NCBI GenBank assembly: GCA_027483795.1
Contig: JAIXTT010000064.1
Coordinates: forward strand, 1 to 58,439
DNA: 58,439 nucleotides
Direction of reading: 5' to 3'
From: Hyphomicrobiales bacterium
Lineage (GTDB): Bacteria > Pseudomonadota > Alphaproteobacteria > Rhizobiales > Beijerinckiaceae
Each line of letters begins with the position of its first letter. The stretch's first letter is position 1. Both the position numbers and the translations under genes were made by a program. The notes beneath the pieces are model-generated. The model had not been told where the DNA came from. It ran no database searches and saw nothing but the letters and a program-made list of their open reading frames with translations. Positions 29,513 through 41,259 of this stretch are shown piece by piece.

Positions 29513-32128
29513 ATGACCTCCGAGCGCTACAACGCCCGCGAAGCCGAGCCGAAATGGCGCGGCGTTTGGGAGCAAAAAGGCCTCTTCGACACCCGCAACG
29601 ACGATCCGCGGCCGAAATACTACGTCCTCGAGATGTTCCCCTATCCGTCGGGGCGCATCCATATGGGCCATGTGCGCAATTACGCCATGGGCGACGTCGT
29701 GGCGCGCTACAAGCGGGCGCGCGGCTTCAACGTGCTGCATCCCATGGGTTGGGACGCCTTCGGCATGCCCGCGGAAAACGCGGCGATGGCCAACAAGACC
29801 CACCCCGCGGCCTGGACCTACGCCAATATCGCGACGATGCGCGACCAGCTGAAGTCCATGGGGCTTTCGCTCGACTGGAAACGCGAGATCGCGACCTGCG
29901 ATCCGAGCTATTACAAGCACCAGCAGCGCATGTTCCTCGATTTTCTCGAGGCGGGGCTCATCGACCGCAAGACCGCCAAGGTGAATTGGGATCCGGTCGA
30001 CCGGACCGTGCTGGCCAACGAGCAGGTCATCGACGGCCGCGGCTGGCGCTCGGGCGCGCTCGTCGAGCAGCGCGAACTGACCCAATGGTTCTTCAAGATC
30101 TCCGACCATGCGCAGGATCTGCTCGACGCGCTGGACGGTCTCGACCGGTGGCCCGAGAAGGTCCGGACGATGCAGAAGAACTGGATCGGACGGTCGGAGG
30201 GGCTCAAGGTCCGCTTCGCGCTCGATCCGGCGACCGTCCCGGGCGGCGAAGGCGAGCTTGAGATCTACACCACCCGCCCGGACACGCTGTTCGGCGCGAA
30301 ATTCATGGCGCTGGCCCCCGATCATCCGCTGGCCCGCGCCGCGGCCGCGAAGAACCCCGCGCTCGCCGCCTTCATCGACGAATGCAAGCGCATGGGCACG
30401 GCGCAGGAAGCGATCGACCGCGCCGAGAAGAAGGGCTTCGACACGGGCATCCGGGCCGTTCACCCCTTCGATCCGAGCTGGACGCTGCCCGTCTACGTCG
30501 CGAACTTCATCCTCATGGACTACGGGACGGGCGCCATTTTCGGCTGCCCGGCGCATGATCAGCGCGACCTCGACTTCGTGAACGCCTACGGACTCGGCGT
30601 TCGGCCGGTCGTCTGCCCCGAAGGCACGGAGCCGTCGACCTTCACGGTCACGGACGTCGCCTATGACGGCGAAGGCCGCATGATCAATTCGCGCTTCCTC
30701 GACGGGATGACCCCGGCGGAAGCCCGCGAGGAGGTCGCCAAGCGCCTCGAGACGGAGACGTTGAACGGTCGTCCCGTCGGCGAACGCAAGGTGAATTTCC
30801 GTCTCCGCGACTGGGGCATCTCGCGCCAGCGCTATTGGGGCTGTCCGATCCCGGTCATCCATTGCGACGCCTGCGGCGTCGTGCCCGTGCCGAAATCGGA
30901 CCTGCCGGTGAAGTTGCCCGACGACGTGACCTTCGACGTGCCGGGCAACCCGCTCGACCGTCACCCGAGCTGGCGCAACGTCCCCTGCCCGCGCTGCGCG
31001 AAGCCCGCGCGCCGCGAGACGGACACGATGGACACCTTCGTCGATTCGTCCTGGTATTTCGCCCGCTTCACCGACCCGTGGAACGAGGCCGATCCGACCG
31101 ATCCAGCGACCGCGGACGCGTGGCTCCCCGTCGACCAGTATATCGGCGGCATCGAGCACGCGATCCTGCATCTCCTCTATTCGCGGTTCTTCATGCGCGC
31201 GATGCGGCGGACGGGTCATGCGGGGATCGACGAGCCCTTCGCGGGTCTGTTCACGCAGGGGATGGTCGTTCACGAGACCTACAGGACGGCGGACGGGAGC
31301 TGGGTTTCGCCCGCCGAGATCCGCATCCTTTCGGAGGGCGGCGAGCGCAGGGCGCAGCTTCTTGCGACGGGCGAGCCCGTGACGATCGGCTCCATCGAGA
31401 AGATGTCGAAGTCGAAGCGCAATACCGTCGATCCCGACGACATCATCGGCAGCTACGGCGCGGATACCGCCCGCTGGTTCATGCTGTCCGACTCTCCGCC
31501 CGAGCGCGACGTGATCTGGACCGAAGAAGGCGTCCAGGGCGCAGCCCGCTTCACGCAGCGCATGTGGCGGCTCGTGAACGACATCGCCGTGCTGCCTCGG
31601 GCAGCGCCCGCCGCCTACGGCCCGGCCGCGCTCGCCATGCGCAAGGCCGCCCATCGAGCGTTGATACGGACGGAAGAGGACGTCGAGCGGCTGCGCTTCA
31701 ACCGTTGCGTCGCGCATGTCTACGAACTCGCCAATGCGCTTCAGGCGGCGATCGGCGCGCAGGAGACGGCCTGCCCGGACGATCTCGCGGCGGCGCTGCG
31801 CGAGGCCGCGGACATTCTGGTGGCGATCGTCGCGCCGATCATGCCGCATCTGGCCGAGGAATGCCGCTCGGCCTTGGGTCATGCGACCCTCGCCGCCGAG
31901 ACGCCTTGGCCCGTCGCAGACAGGTCGCTCGTGGTCGAAGACGAGATCACCTTGCCGGTGCAGGTCAACGGCAAGAAGCGGGCGGACGTGACGGTGGCGC
32001 GCGACGCGGACTCCGCGTCGATCGAAGCCGCGGTCCTGGCACTGGACGCCGTGCGAAAGGCGCTGGAAGATCGGCCGGTGAGGAAGATCATCGTCGTTCC
32101 GCAAAGGATCGTGAATGTCGTCGGCTGA
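29513..32128 (+). CDS. leuS: Leucyl-tRNA synthetase
   Basis: 871 residues, class I. The HIGH motif is HMGH (50-53, [13 protein letters not shown]) and KMSKS is at 630-634. The CP1 editing domain contains the TTRPDTLFG and [16 protein letters not shown] segments, so editing should be intact. A four-Cys zinc-like knuckle (CDAC..CPRC) lies between. The ATG at 29513 fits the [15 protein letters not shown] start of relatives. The 3' end overlaps lptE by 14 bp. Confidence 0.97.
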   Translation: MTSERYNAREAEPKWRGVWEQKGLFDTRNDDPRPKYYVLEMFPYPSGRIHMGHVRNYAMGDVVARYKRARGFNVLHPMGWDAFGMPAENAAMANKTHPAAWTYANIATMRDQLKSMGLSLDWKREIATCDPSYYKHQQRMFLDFLEAGLIDRKTAKVNWDPVDRTVLANEQVIDGRGWRSGALVEQRELTQWFFKISDHAQDLLDALDGLDRWPEKVRTMQKNWIGRSEGLKVRFALDPATVPGGEGELEIYTTRPDTLFGAKFMALAPDHPLARAAAAKNPALAAFIDECKRMGTAQEAIDRAEKKGFDTGIRAVHPFDPSWTLPVYVANFILMDYGTGAIFGCPAHDQRDLDFVNAYGLGVRPVVCPEGTEPSTFTVTDVAYDGEGRMINSRFLDGMTPAEAREEVAKRLETETLNGRPVGERKVNFRLRDWGISRQRYWGCPIPVIHCDACGVVPVPKSDLPVKLPDDVTFDVPGNPLDRHPSWRNVPCPRCAKPARRETDTMDTFVDSSWYFARFTDPWNEADPTDPATADAWLPVDQYIGGIEHAILHLLYSRFFMRAMRRTGHAGIDEPFAGLFTQGMVVHETYRTADGSWVSPAEIRILSEGGERRAQLLATGEPVTIGSIEKMSKSKRNTVDPDDIIGSYGADTARWFMLSDSPPERDVIWTEEGVQGAARFTQRMWRLVNDIAVLPRAAPAAYGPAALAMRKAAHRALIRTEEDVERLRFNRCVAHVYELANALQAAIGAQETACPDDLAAALREAADILVAIVAPIMPHLAEECRSALGHATLAAETPWPVADRSLVVEDEITLPVQVNGKKRADVTVARDADSASIEAAVLALDAVRKALEDRPVRKIIVVPQRIVNVVG

Positions 32129-32639
32129 CCGCATCCGCGCGCTGCGCGGTCCGATTCTCGCCCTGGCCCTCGGTTTGGGCCTCGCGGGTTGTTTCAGGCC
32201 GATGTACGGGCCGGGAGCCGACGGGCGGAGCGTCACGGAAGCGCTTGCGGCGGTGAAGGTGGAGCCCGTGGCGGACCGCCTCGGGCATCACCTGACGCAG
32301 GATCTCGTCTTCGAGCTGACGGGCGGCGCGCCCGCGAGCCAGGCGCGCTATCGCCTGACCGTGAAGGCCACGCAGAACGTGGTGACGCCGGTCGTCGACT
32401 CCTCGAGCGGACGCGCGGATGCGGCTACGGTTCTTGCGCGTGCCGATTACGTGCTGACCCGCATCGACGGCGGGGCGGAAGTCACGGCCGGAACGGCGGC
32501 CGCTTCGGCGACCTTCGACAGGATCGCGCAGAGATTCGCGGCCGCACGCGCCACCCGCGACGCCGAGATCCGCGTCGCGCGGGTGTTGGCCGACCAGATC
32601 AGGCTGCGCGTCGCCGCGGCGCTCGCGACGGGACGATGA
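32115..32639 (+). CDS. lptE: LPS assembly lipoprotein LptE
   Basis: 174 residues. A lipoprotein signal ends in the lipobox LAGC (Cys26), and FRPMYGP follows directly, as in alphaproteobacterial LptE. The protein plugs the LptD barrel in the outer membrane and helps insert lipopolysaccharide. The leuS-lptE-holA order is conserved in proteobacteria and supports the call despite low sequence conservation. Confidence 0.87.
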   Translation: MSSADRIRALRGPILALALGLGLAGCFRPMYGPGADGRSVTEALAAVKVEPVADRLGHHLTQDLVFELTGGAPASQARYRLTVKATQNVVTPVVDSSSGRADAATVLARADYVLTRIDGGAEVTAGTAAASATFDRIAQRFAAARATRDAEIRVARVLADQIRLRVAAALATGR

Positions 32640-32640
32640 C

Positions 32641-33663
32641 GTGACCGCGCTGAAGGGCGGCGCGGTCGAATCCTTTCTCCGCAAACCGGATCCGCGCTGT
32701 CGCGTCATTCTCATCTACGGTCCGGACGCGGGGCTCGTCAGCGAGCGCATGGAGGCTCTGGCGAAACTCCTCGTGGACGATCCCTCCGATCCGTTCCAAC
32801 TCGTGCGGCTCGACGGCGACGAGGTTGCGGGCGATCCTCTGCGGCTTGCCGACGAGGCGCATACCGTGCCGCTGTTCGGGGGACGCCGGGCGATCCGCGT
32901 TCGAGCGGGCGCGAAGAATCTCGCGCCCTGTCTCGCGCCTTTGCTGACGACGCCGCCGGTCGACGCGTTCGTGCTGGTGGAAGCGGGGGATCTTTCGCCC
33001 AAAAATCCCGTCCGGAGCGCGGTCGAGGCCTCACCGAACGCCGCTGCGCTCCCCTGTTATGCGGACGAGGCGCGGGATCTGCCGCGGATCGTCGATGCAG
33101 GGCTCGCCGAACATGGTCTGCGGATCGAGGAGGAGGCGCGCGGTTTCTTCATTTCATTGCTCGGCGCGGACAGGCTCTCGACGCGCAGCGAGATCGAAAA
33201 GCTCGCGCTCTATGCCCGCGGGACTGGCGTCGTACGGCTTTCCGACGTCGAGGCGGTCATGGCCGACACGGCGGCCGTCAATCTTGATGCCGTCGTCGAT
33301 TCGGCCTTCACGGGGGACGCCGAGACGCTCGATTCCATGCTCGGACGCTGCCTCGCGGAGGGGTCCGATGCGGGAATGCTGGTCGGAGCGGTGCTTCGGC
33401 ACGCTTATGTTCTGCAGAAGGCGCGGATCGCGATCGAATCCGGCACGGACTTTACGGCCGCCGAGACCGCCGCCCGAATGCATTTCAAACGGAAGGACGC
33501 CTTCCGCCGGCAGCTGCGCAACTGGAGCGCCGCGGGACTGGACGAGGTGATCGAACGGCTCGCGGATGCGCAGGCGACGGTGCGGCGGAATCCCCGCATC
33601 GCGGGAGCCGCCCTGTCGCGAGCCTTGCTGGGGATCGCGCTCGCCGCGGTTCGTCGAGGCTGA
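32641..33663 (+). CDS. holA: DNA polymerase III delta subunit
   Basis: 340 residues; the clamp-loader wrench that opens the beta sliding clamp. The N-terminal AAA-like fold begins with VILIYGPDAGLVSER, and the C-terminal collar helices include HFKRKDAFRRQLRNWS. The start is GTG, one base after the lptE stop. It converges with parB, 6 bp apart. Confidence 0.9.
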   Translation: MTALKGGAVESFLRKPDPRCRVILIYGPDAGLVSERMEALAKLLVDDPSDPFQLVRLDGDEVAGDPLRLADEAHTVPLFGGRRAIRVRAGAKNLAPCLAPLLTTPPVDAFVLVEAGDLSPKNPVRSAVEASPNAAALPCYADEARDLPRIVDAGLAEHGLRIEEEARGFFISLLGADRLSTRSEIEKLALYARGTGVVRLSDVEAVMADTAAVNLDAVVDSAFTGDAETLDSMLGRCLAEGSDAGMLVGAVLRHAYVLQKARIAIESGTDFTAAETAARMHFKRKDAFRRQLRNWSAAGLDEVIERLADAQATVRRNPRIAGAALSRALLGIALAAVRRG

Positions 33664-33669
33664 CGCTCC

Positions 33670-34551
33670 TCAGTCGCGGAGGCGGCGGCAGACGTCCTCG
33701 AGTTGTTCGACGGTCTTGTAGCGGATGCGGAGTTCGCCGCCGCGCATGCCGTGATCGATGGTCACGACCATGCCGAGAATGTCCTCGAGCGCCTTTTCCA
33801 AGGCCCGCGTGTCGGGATCCTTGTCCGGCCGAGGCTTCTTCACGCGGCCTTCGGTCGAAGGTCCGTCCTGCGTGAGTCGCTCCACGTCGCGGACGTTCAG
33901 CCCCCGCTCCACGATTCGTTTCGCGACCGAATCGGGATCGTCGACCGAGAGGAGCGCGCGGGCGTGTCCGGCGGTCAACTCGCCCTTGGCCAGCATGGCC
34001 TTCACGCTTTCGGGGAGTTTCAGGAGGCGCAGCGTATTGGCGACATGGCTGCGACTCTTGCCGATGATCTTCGCCAAGTCATTGGCGGAATAGCCGAAAT
34101 CGGCCGTGAGCTTCTCGTAGCCCATGGCCTCTTCGAGCGCGTTGAGGTCGGCACGCTGAACGTTTTCGATGATCGCGAGCTCGAGGGCCTCGCGGTCCGT
34201 CGCTTCGACGACGATGATCGGAACTTCGTGAAGTTCCGCGCGCTGCGCGGCGCGCCAGCGACGCTCGCCGGCGATGATCTCGAACACGTCGGCGACGCCC
34301 GGCAGTTCCCGGACGAGAATGGGCTGCAGGATGCCCTTTTCGCGGATCGAATTCGACAGATCGTCGAGATCGGTTTCCTCGAACGTTTTCCGGGGGTTGC
34401 GCGGGTTCGGCCGAAGAAACTCCGTCGGCACCTTGCGTTGGGCCGCGCCGCGCGGGCCCGCCGCCTTGTCGGCCGCCGGGAATTCGTCACCGATGTCGCC
34501 GATCAGCGCCGCGAGACCGCGGCCGAGACGAGACCTGTTCTCCTCCGCCAT
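33670..34551 (-). CDS. parB: Chromosome partitioning protein ParB
   Basis: A 293-residue CTP-dependent clamp that loads at parS and spreads. The CTPase motifs are GERRWR (95-100) and ENVQR (129-133). The parS-reading helix-turn-helix is near YSANDLAKIIGKSRSHVANTL, and the C-terminal 60 residues form the dimer domain. It follows parA by 10 bp on the same strand. Three parS-like sites lie 1.4-3.5 kb upstream of its start. Confidence 0.97.
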   Translation of the reverse strand: MAEENRSRLGRGLAALIGDIGDEFPAADKAAGPRGAAQRKVPTEFLRPNPRNPRKTFEETDLDDLSNSIREKGILQPILVRELPGVADVFEIIAGERRWRAAQRAELHEVPIIVVEATDREALELAIIENVQRADLNALEEAMGYEKLTADFGYSANDLAKIIGKSRSHVANTLRLLKLPESVKAMLAKGELTAGHARALLSVDDPDSVAKRIVERGLNVRDVERLTQDGPSTEGRVKKPRPDKDPDTRALEKALEDILGMVVTIDHGMRGGELRIRYKTVEQLEDVCRRLRD

Positions 34552-34561
34552 GTCGATCTCC

Positions 34562-35401
34562 TCAGGCCGCTAAGGCCCGTTCGCGACGGATCACTTCCGA
34601 AGCGAGCCGCAGATAGGCCTGCGCGCCGTTGCATTTGAGGTCGTAGAGCAGCACGGGCTTGCCGTAGGACGGCGCCTCCGACACGCGCACGTTCCGCGGA
34701 ATGATCGTTTCATAGACCTTGTCGCCCATGAATTCGCGGACGTCGGCGACCACCTGCGAGGACAGATTGTTGCGCGGATCGAACATGGTCAGAACGACGC
34801 CGTGGATCGAGAGGCGCGGGTTGAGATTGGTGCGGATCTGTTCGACGGTCTTCAGCAGCTGCGTGAGCCCCTCGAGCGCGAAGAATTCGCATTGGAGCGG
34901 CACGAGCACGGCGTCCGCGGCGGTCATGGCGTTGACCGTCAGCAGATTCAGCGACGGCGGACAATCGACGAGCACATAGCTGAAGACGGGTCGCCCCGTC
35001 GCCAACCGCTCTTCGTGCAGCACCATCACGGCGCGGCGCAGGCGATGGGCGCGATCGCGTTCGGAAGCGATCTCGAGCTCCACGCCGAGCAGATCCAGCG
35101 TGGAGGGGGCGACCGAGAGGCGCGGCACGTCGGTCTCGCGCACGGCCCGGTCAAGGCTTTCGGCCCCGGTCATGACGTCATAGGTCGAGACCCGACGGGA
35201 CTTGCGGTCGATACCGAGACCCGTGGAGGCATTGCCCTGCGGATCGAGGTCGATGATCAGAACCTCTTCTCCGATCGCCGCGAGCGCCGTTCCCAGATTG
35301 ATCGCCGTGGTGGTCTTGCCGACGCCGCCCTTCTGATTGGCGACGGCGAGGATCCGAGGCGGAGAGCCGCCGGCGCGGATGCGGGTCGGGATGTCGTTCA
35401 T
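34562..35401 (-). CDS. parA: Chromosome partitioning ATPase ParA
   Basis: A 279-residue deviant-Walker ATPase that moves ParB-parS complexes over the nucleoid. KGGVGKTT is at 24-31 with the signature first Lys. IIDLDPQGNASTGLG and YVLVDCPPSLNLLTVNAM are the A'/B motifs. The short N-terminus and chromosomal context identify the chromosomal (Soj-type) class. rsmG ends 16 bp upstream in the same operon. Confidence 0.97.
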   Translation of the reverse strand: MNDIPTRIRAGGSPPRILAVANQKGGVGKTTTAINLGTALAAIGEEVLIIDLDPQGNASTGLGIDRKSRRVSTYDVMTGAESLDRAVRETDVPRLSVAPSTLDLLGVELEIASERDRAHRLRRAVMVLHEERLATGRPVFSYVLVDCPPSLNLLTVNAMTAADAVLVPLQCEFFALEGLTQLLKTVEQIRTNLNPRLSIHGVVLTMFDPRNNLSSQVVADVREFMGDKVYETIIPRNVRVSEAPSYGKPVLLYDLKCNGAQAYLRLASEVIRRERALAA

Positions 35402-35417
35402 GCCGATCTCGGCTCCG

Positions 35418-36053
35418 TCAATGGCGTGGGGCCGCCGAGGCGATGCGGACGATGCGCCCGCCCGGGTCGGTCACGCTGCCTGTAACCGTCACATCCAATG
35501 TCCAAGATTTAGAGGCTTCGGTCAATTCGACCTCTACATCTTGTCCCTTGAGGAAGAGGGCTCGGGCACCGCTTTTCAACAGGAGAGCGGACATTTCGAG
35601 AAGATCGACCAGCGGTGCAAGCGCGCGCGCCGTCACGAGCTCGATATCGACGAGGTCGGGGACGACGTCTTCGACACGGCGATCATGCACGATGGCAGGG
35701 ACGTCGAGCACGCGAGCGGCTTCGCGCAGAAAGGCTGCCTTACGTCCGTTGCTCTCGACAAGATGGACCTGCGCGCCGTCCCGGCCCGCAAGGGCGCAGG
35801 CGACGACGAGACCGGGGAAACCCGCACCCGACCCGAAATCCGTCCATCGGCGCGCCTCGGGCTCCAGCCGGACGAGTTGGAGCGAGTCGGCGATGTGCCG
35901 GGTCCAGAGCGTCGGGATCGTCTTGGGTCCGATCAGGTTCTTGACGGTCTGCCAGCGGAGCAGAAGATCGGCGTAGCGATCGAGCCTCTCCAGCGTTTCA
36001 CGTGAAACGTCGACCGCGGCCAGGGCCCGGCTCCGGTCTTCAGGATCGATCAT
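35418..36053 (-). CDS. rsmG: 16S rRNA (guanine-527-N7) methyltransferase RsmG
   Basis: 211 residues, SAM-dependent. The SAM loop is [11 protein letters not shown], and [17 protein letters not shown] precedes it. Near the N-terminus the codons for VSRET form a complete parS core on the DNA (35995-36008). The gene overlaps the mnmG stop by 4 bp, so the two are translationally coupled. Confidence 0.95.
   Translation of the reverse strand: MIDPEDRSRALAAVDVSRETLERLDRYADLLLRWQTVKNLIGPKTIPTLWTRHIADSLQLVRLEPEARRWTDFGSGAGFPGLVVACALAGRDGAQVHLVESNGRKAAFLREAARVLDVPAIVHDRRVEDVVPDLVDIELVTARALAPLVDLLEMSALLLKSGARALFLKGQDVEVELTEASKSWTLDVTVTGSVTDPGGRIVRIASAAPRH
35994..36009. promoter_or_regulatory. parS site inside the rsmG coding sequence
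   Basis: The 14-bp core GTTTCACGTGAAAC (35995-36008) is a perfect palindrome and exact match to the universal parS core, with outer bases C and G. It encodes part of VSRET in RsmG. It should be a ParB loading site. Confidence 0.9.
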
Positions 36054-37924
36054 GCCACGTCGTCCGCGACGGCGACTCGTCGCGCGCGGCCTGCCAGAAG
36101 AACCAGCGCAGCGGGCGTAATGCCTTCGATCCGGCTCGCCTGTCCCAGCGTTCGAGGGCCGACGGCCGTAAGCTTCCCGGCCAATTCGGCGGAAAGACCA
36201 CCGATCGCCCGGAAGTCGATCCCGTTCAAGGACAAGCCTTCGTCTCGTCGGAACGCCGCGATGTCGCGTTCCTGTCGTTCCAGATAGACCGCATAACGCG
36301 CATCCGTCTCGACGCGGTCGACGAGCGCCGGATCAAGGCTCCCGAGTTCAGGCCAAAGCCGCGAGAGATCGCCGAAAGCGATATCCGGGTAGGACAGCAG
36401 ATCGAAAGCCGACCGACGGACGCCGTCTCGATTGAGGCGGAGACCGGCGGTGGCGGCTTGGGTCGGGGTGATCGTGAGCGACCGCAACAGGTCGCGCGCG
36501 CGCGCGACCTCCGCCATGCGCTTGCGGTGAGCGGCCATTCGTTCGACCCCGACGCATCCCAAGGTTTCACCTTTGGCCGTCAGCCGCTCGTCCGCATTGT
36601 CGGATCGCAGAGAGAGGCGATATTCCGACCGCGACGTGAACATCCGATAGGGTTCCGTCACGCCGTGGGTGACCAGGTCGTCTATCATGACGCCGAGATA
36701 GGCTTCGGCACGGTCGAAGATGATGCCGTCGGTGGCGCCCGCTCGCCGCGCGGCATTGATCCCGGCCACGAGACCCTGCCCGGCCGCCTCTTCGTAACCG
36801 GTGGTTCCGTTGATCTGTCCTGCGAGAAAGACGCCGCGCGCCGACTTCACTTCAAGGGTCGGATCGAGCCCGCGCGGATCGACGAAGTCGTATTCGATGG
36901 CATAACCGGGACGGAAGACTTTTACCTTTTCCAGTCCGGGTATCGTGCGCAGGAAGTCCAACTGAACGTTTTCCGGCAAGGCGGTCGAAATGCCATTGGG
37001 ATAGACCGTGTCGTCGTCGAGGCCTTCCGGTTCCAGGAAAATTTGGTGGCGCTCGCGGTCCGCGAAACGAACGACCTTGTCTTCGATCGACGGACAGTAG
37101 CGGGGCCCGCGTCCGGAAATCGCCCCGCTATAGACGGGTGCGAGATGCATGTTGGCCCGGATGATCTCGTGGGTCCGTTCGGTCGTCGTCGTCACGCCGC
37201 AGGAAATTTGCGGATTGACGATGGACCGCGTGAGTGCGGAAAACGGTTCCGGCGGGTCGTCGCCGAGCTGTTTGTCGAGTCCCGCCCAGTCGATGCTCCG
37301 ACCGTCGAGCCGTGCCGGGGTCCCGGTCTTCAGCCGTCCCTTCGAAAGGCCGAGACGCGACAGCGTATCGGACAACGCCCGGGCCGGCGCCTCCCCGACC
37401 CGACCGGCGGGCGTTCGAACCGGACCGATATGGATCACGCCGTTGAGAAAAGTGCCCGTGGTGATCACGACGGCCCGCGCCGCGATGCTCCGTCCGTCAC
37501 CGAGGAGCACCCCCTGCACGCTTCCCTCGACGATCAGAACATCGGCTGCCTCGCCCTCCACGATCCGCAACCCGCTCGTGCCCGCCAAGAGCTCCCGGAC
37601 GGCGCGGCCGTAGAGCTTTCGGTCGGCCTGTGCCCGGGGACCCCGAACGGCGGGACCTTTTCGGCGGTTCAACACTTTGAACTGAATACCGCCGCGATCG
37701 GCCGCCAGACCCATCACGCCGTCCAAAGCATCGATCTCACGGACGAGATGACCCTTGCCGAGACCGCCGATGGCCGGGTTGCAGGACATCGCACCGATCG
37801 TGTCGAAACGATGGGTCAGGAGGATCGTCGCGGCACCCGTCCGCGCCGAAGCGGCCGCCGCTTCGGCCCCGGCATGCCCGCCGCCGATCACGACGACATC
37901 GCTTTTGTAGTCGAACGTGCTCAT
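36050..37924 (-). CDS. mnmG: tRNA uridine-5-carboxymethylaminomethyl modification enzyme MnmG (GidA)
   Basis: 624 residues. It works with MnmE to modify U34 of several tRNAs. The FAD loop is [13 protein letters not shown] near the N-terminus. [35 protein letters not shown] and [16 protein letters not shown] are family blocks. The ATG at 37924 matches the conserved start; the twelve codons before it are not part of the protein. Two parS-like sites separate it from mnmE. Confidence 0.97.
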   Translation of the reverse strand: MSTFDYKSDVVVIGGGHAGAEAAAASARTGAATILLTHRFDTIGAMSCNPAIGGLGKGHLVREIDALDGVMGLAADRGGIQFKVLNRRKGPAVRGPRAQADRKLYGRAVRELLAGTSGLRIVEGEAADVLIVEGSVQGVLLGDGRSIAARAVVITTGTFLNGVIHIGPVRTPAGRVGEAPARALSDTLSRLGLSKGRLKTGTPARLDGRSIDWAGLDKQLGDDPPEPFSALTRSIVNPQISCGVTTTTERTHEIIRANMHLAPVYSGAISGRGPRYCPSIEDKVVRFADRERHQIFLEPEGLDDDTVYPNGISTALPENVQLDFLRTIPGLEKVKVFRPGYAIEYDFVDPRGLDPTLEVKSARGVFLAGQINGTTGYEEAAGQGLVAGINAARRAGATDGIIFDRAEAYLGVMIDDLVTHGVTEPYRMFTSRSEYRLSLRSDNADERLTAKGETLGCVGVERMAAHRKRMAEVARARDLLRSLTITPTQAATAGLRLNRDGVRRSAFDLLSYPDIAFGDLSRLWPELGSLDPALVDRVETDARYAVYLERQERDIAAFRRDEGLSLNGIDFRAIGGLSAELAGKLTAVGPRTLGQASRIEGITPAALVLLAGRARRVAVADDVA

Positions 37925-37962
37925 GGCGGTTCTGTTAGTCGAGGCTCTCGTTCCCGTCAAAG

Positions 37963-37978
37963 TGTTTCACGTGAAACT
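37963..37978. promoter_or_regulatory. parS site between mnmG and mnmE
   Basis: GTTTCACGTGAAAC (37964-37977) is a perfect core palindrome, with outer bases T and T, so one outer position departs from the symmetric 16-mer. Confidence 0.9.
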
Positions 37979-38000
37979 TGATGCGGCGAAAGCCCCCTCA

Positions 38001-38016
38001 TGTTTCACGTGAATCA
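38001..38016. promoter_or_regulatory. Near-perfect second parS between mnmG and mnmE
   Basis: TGTTTCACGTGAATCA differs from the ideal 16-mer parS at one core base (T instead of A in the right arm) and keeps both outer bases. It lies 38 bp from the perfect site. Confidence 0.72.
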
Positions 38017-38025
38017 CCCGATCCG

Positions 38026-39342
38026 TCATTTGCCGATGCAAAAGCCTGCAAAGAGACGATCGAGCATGTCGTCGACACGTACGGTACCGACCAGTTCCGA
38101 CAGCGCCCAAAGCGCTTGTCTGATCTCCTCGGCCGCCAGTTCGATGGGCCCGTCCCGATCGAGCAGTGCCAGTGCCGCTTCCAAAGAACGCGCGCCTTTC
38201 GCCAAAGCCTCGCGATGGCGCGCCCGTACCGCGACCGGATCAGCAGTCCCGCTCCCTGCCATCGCGGCGATCCGGGACCGCAACCGGTCGAGCAGGACAT
38301 CCAACCCTTCGCCGGTCTCAGCCGACAGCGCGATCTCCCCGGGCAAGACCGCCGCGCCGGGCCATAGATCCGATTTGGAACGGATCCGAATCCATTCCCC
38401 CTCCGTCGGAGGGAGATCGGACACGACTCCCGACGGCGTCACCCACAAACCGAGATCGGCGGACCGGGCGCGCTCCAAACTTCGAGCGACACCGATCTTC
38501 TCAACGGCATCATCCGTCTCGCGCAGGCCTGCTGTATCGACCAAGGTGACAGGAATGCCGACAAGTTCCAGCCGAGCTTCGACGGCGTCGCGCGTCGTTC
38601 CCGCATGAGGCGTCACGATCGACACATCTCGTCGCGCGAGGCGGTTCATCAATGTCGATTTGCCGGCGTTCGGCGGCCCTGCGATCACCACCGTCACACC
38701 GGCCCGGATGATCTCGCCCCGCTCGGCATCCCGTTCCGCCGAGCGGATGTCCTGAAGTACCGTCGCGATCGACTCCGCGGCCGGCCTATGAGCGTCCGGC
38801 CCTACATCGCCCTCGTCAGCAAAATCCAGCTCCGCTTCGAGCAGGGCGGAAGCATCGAGGAGCATCTCCCGCCATTTGCCGACGGCGCGCGACAGGCGCC
38901 CGTCGAGCTGCCGTAGGGCCTGCCGACGCTGCAGCTCGGTTTCGGCATCGACGAGATCCGCCAAGCCTTCGACCTCGGCGAGATCCATCCGACCGTTGGA
39001 CAACGCGCGCCGCGTGAATTCGCCCGGTCCCGCAGAGCGGCAACCCGGAAATCGGGCGAGCCGATCGAGAATGACGGCGAGGACCGCGCGACCGCCATGA
39101 AGATGAAGCTCGGCGGTATCCTCGCCCGTGAAACTCGCGGGTCCGGGAAACCACAGCACCAGGGCCTGATCGAGAACGGATCCGTCCCGGTCATGCAATC
39201 GCCGGACCGAAGCGCGGCGTGGTTCCGGAAGTGGTCCGGCGATCGTTTCGAGAACGAATCGAACGGCGGGTCCGCTCAGACGGACGATCGCGACCGCGGC
39301 ACGACCCGCCGCGGTGGCCGGGGCGAAGATCGTGTCGGACAT
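38026..39342 (-). CDS. mnmE: tRNA modification GTPase MnmE (TrmE)
   Basis: 438 residues. The N-terminal folate-binding domain has TIFAPATAAGRAAVAIVRLSG and EDTAELHLHGG. The helical domain encloses a G domain with GPPNAGKST (P-loop), DTAGLRETDD (G3) and SKSD in the G4 position, where NKxD is usual. The C-terminus is FCIGK, with the conserved cysteine. It forms the MnmE-MnmG complex with the next gene in the cluster. Confidence 0.96.
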   Translation of the reverse strand: MSDTIFAPATAAGRAAVAIVRLSGPAVRFVLETIAGPLPEPRRASVRRLHDRDGSVLDQALVLWFPGPASFTGEDTAELHLHGGRAVLAVILDRLARFPGCRSAGPGEFTRRALSNGRMDLAEVEGLADLVDAETELQRRQALRQLDGRLSRAVGKWREMLLDASALLEAELDFADEGDVGPDAHRPAAESIATVLQDIRSAERDAERGEIIRAGVTVVIAGPPNAGKSTLMNRLARRDVSIVTPHAGTTRDAVEARLELVGIPVTLVDTAGLRETDDAVEKIGVARSLERARSADLGLWVTPSGVVSDLPPTEGEWIRIRSKSDLWPGAAVLPGEIALSAETGEGLDVLLDRLRSRIAAMAGSGTADPVAVRARHREALAKGARSLEAALALLDRDGPIELAAEEIRQALWALSELVGTVRVDDMLDRLFAGFCIGK

Positions 39343-39358
39343 GACCGCTCGCCGCCGA

Positions 39359-40621
<1,263 letters not shown>

Positions 40622-40827
40622 GGATGGAACCCGAATGGCCGATCCGACAAGGGAACGGGAGGCTGGGGAGGGTTTGAGAGCGGCGCCGGGAGCGCATCGG
40701 ATGCAGGCGACCGATGCGCGGGCGGGAGTTCTCGAGGAACTCCGGCGAACCGGAACACGACCCGAAAGGAGGGAGCGAACTCGGATAGCGCGAATCGCGC
40801 CGTCCTACAAGAGCCGTCGCGACGCCG

Positions 40828-41250
40828 TCAGAACGGTCGAACGACGACGAAGATCACGATGCCGATCATCAGAAGCGTCGGAACCTCGTTGAGGATCCTG
40901 TAATAGCGCCCGGGTCGTTCGTTGCGGTCGGCCGCGAAGACCTTCACGAGCCGTGCGAGCCAACCGTGGCAACCCGTGAGAAGCAGGACGAACAGCACCT
41001 TGGCGTGGAACCAGCCTTGAGAGAAGGCGTCCGTCAGTCCCGCGACCCAAAGTCCCGCGACCCAGGACACGATCATCGCGGGTGTCATGATAGCCTTCAG
41101 CAGCCGCCGCTCCATGACCTTGAAGGTCTCGGACTGCACCGAACCCCGCTCGGCGTCGACGTGATAGACGAAGAGTCGCGGCAGATAGAGCATCCCCGCC
41201 ATCCACGAGATGACGGCGAGGACGTGCAATGCCTTGATCCACTCGATCAT
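40828..41250 (-). CDS. hemJ: Protoporphyrinogen IX oxidase HemJ
   Basis: A 140-residue inner-membrane protein with four helices. WIKALHVLAVISWMAGMLYLPRLFVYH carries the conserved His and Arg of the family, and WFHAKVLFVLLLTGCHG a second His pair region. It catalyses the penultimate haem step in bacteria lacking HemG/HemY. It is directly downstream of hemE (9 bp), consistent with a haem operon. Confidence 0.93.
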   Translation of the reverse strand: MIEWIKALHVLAVISWMAGMLYLPRLFVYHVDAERGSVQSETFKVMERRLLKAIMTPAMIVSWVAGLWVAGLTDAFSQGWFHAKVLFVLLLTGCHGWLARLVKVFAADRNERPGRYYRILNEVPTLLMIGIVIFVVVRPF

Positions 41251-41259
41251 GCGGATTCC

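Noticed and set aside
29213..32236. A 1007-codon minus-strand open frame across leuS
   Set aside because: Antisense shadow of leuS with low-complexity composition and no family motif.
37925..38025. Paired palindromes between mnmG and mnmE as mobile-element ends
   Set aside because: They match the parS core exactly or with one change and parAB is next door, so ParB sites explain them better.
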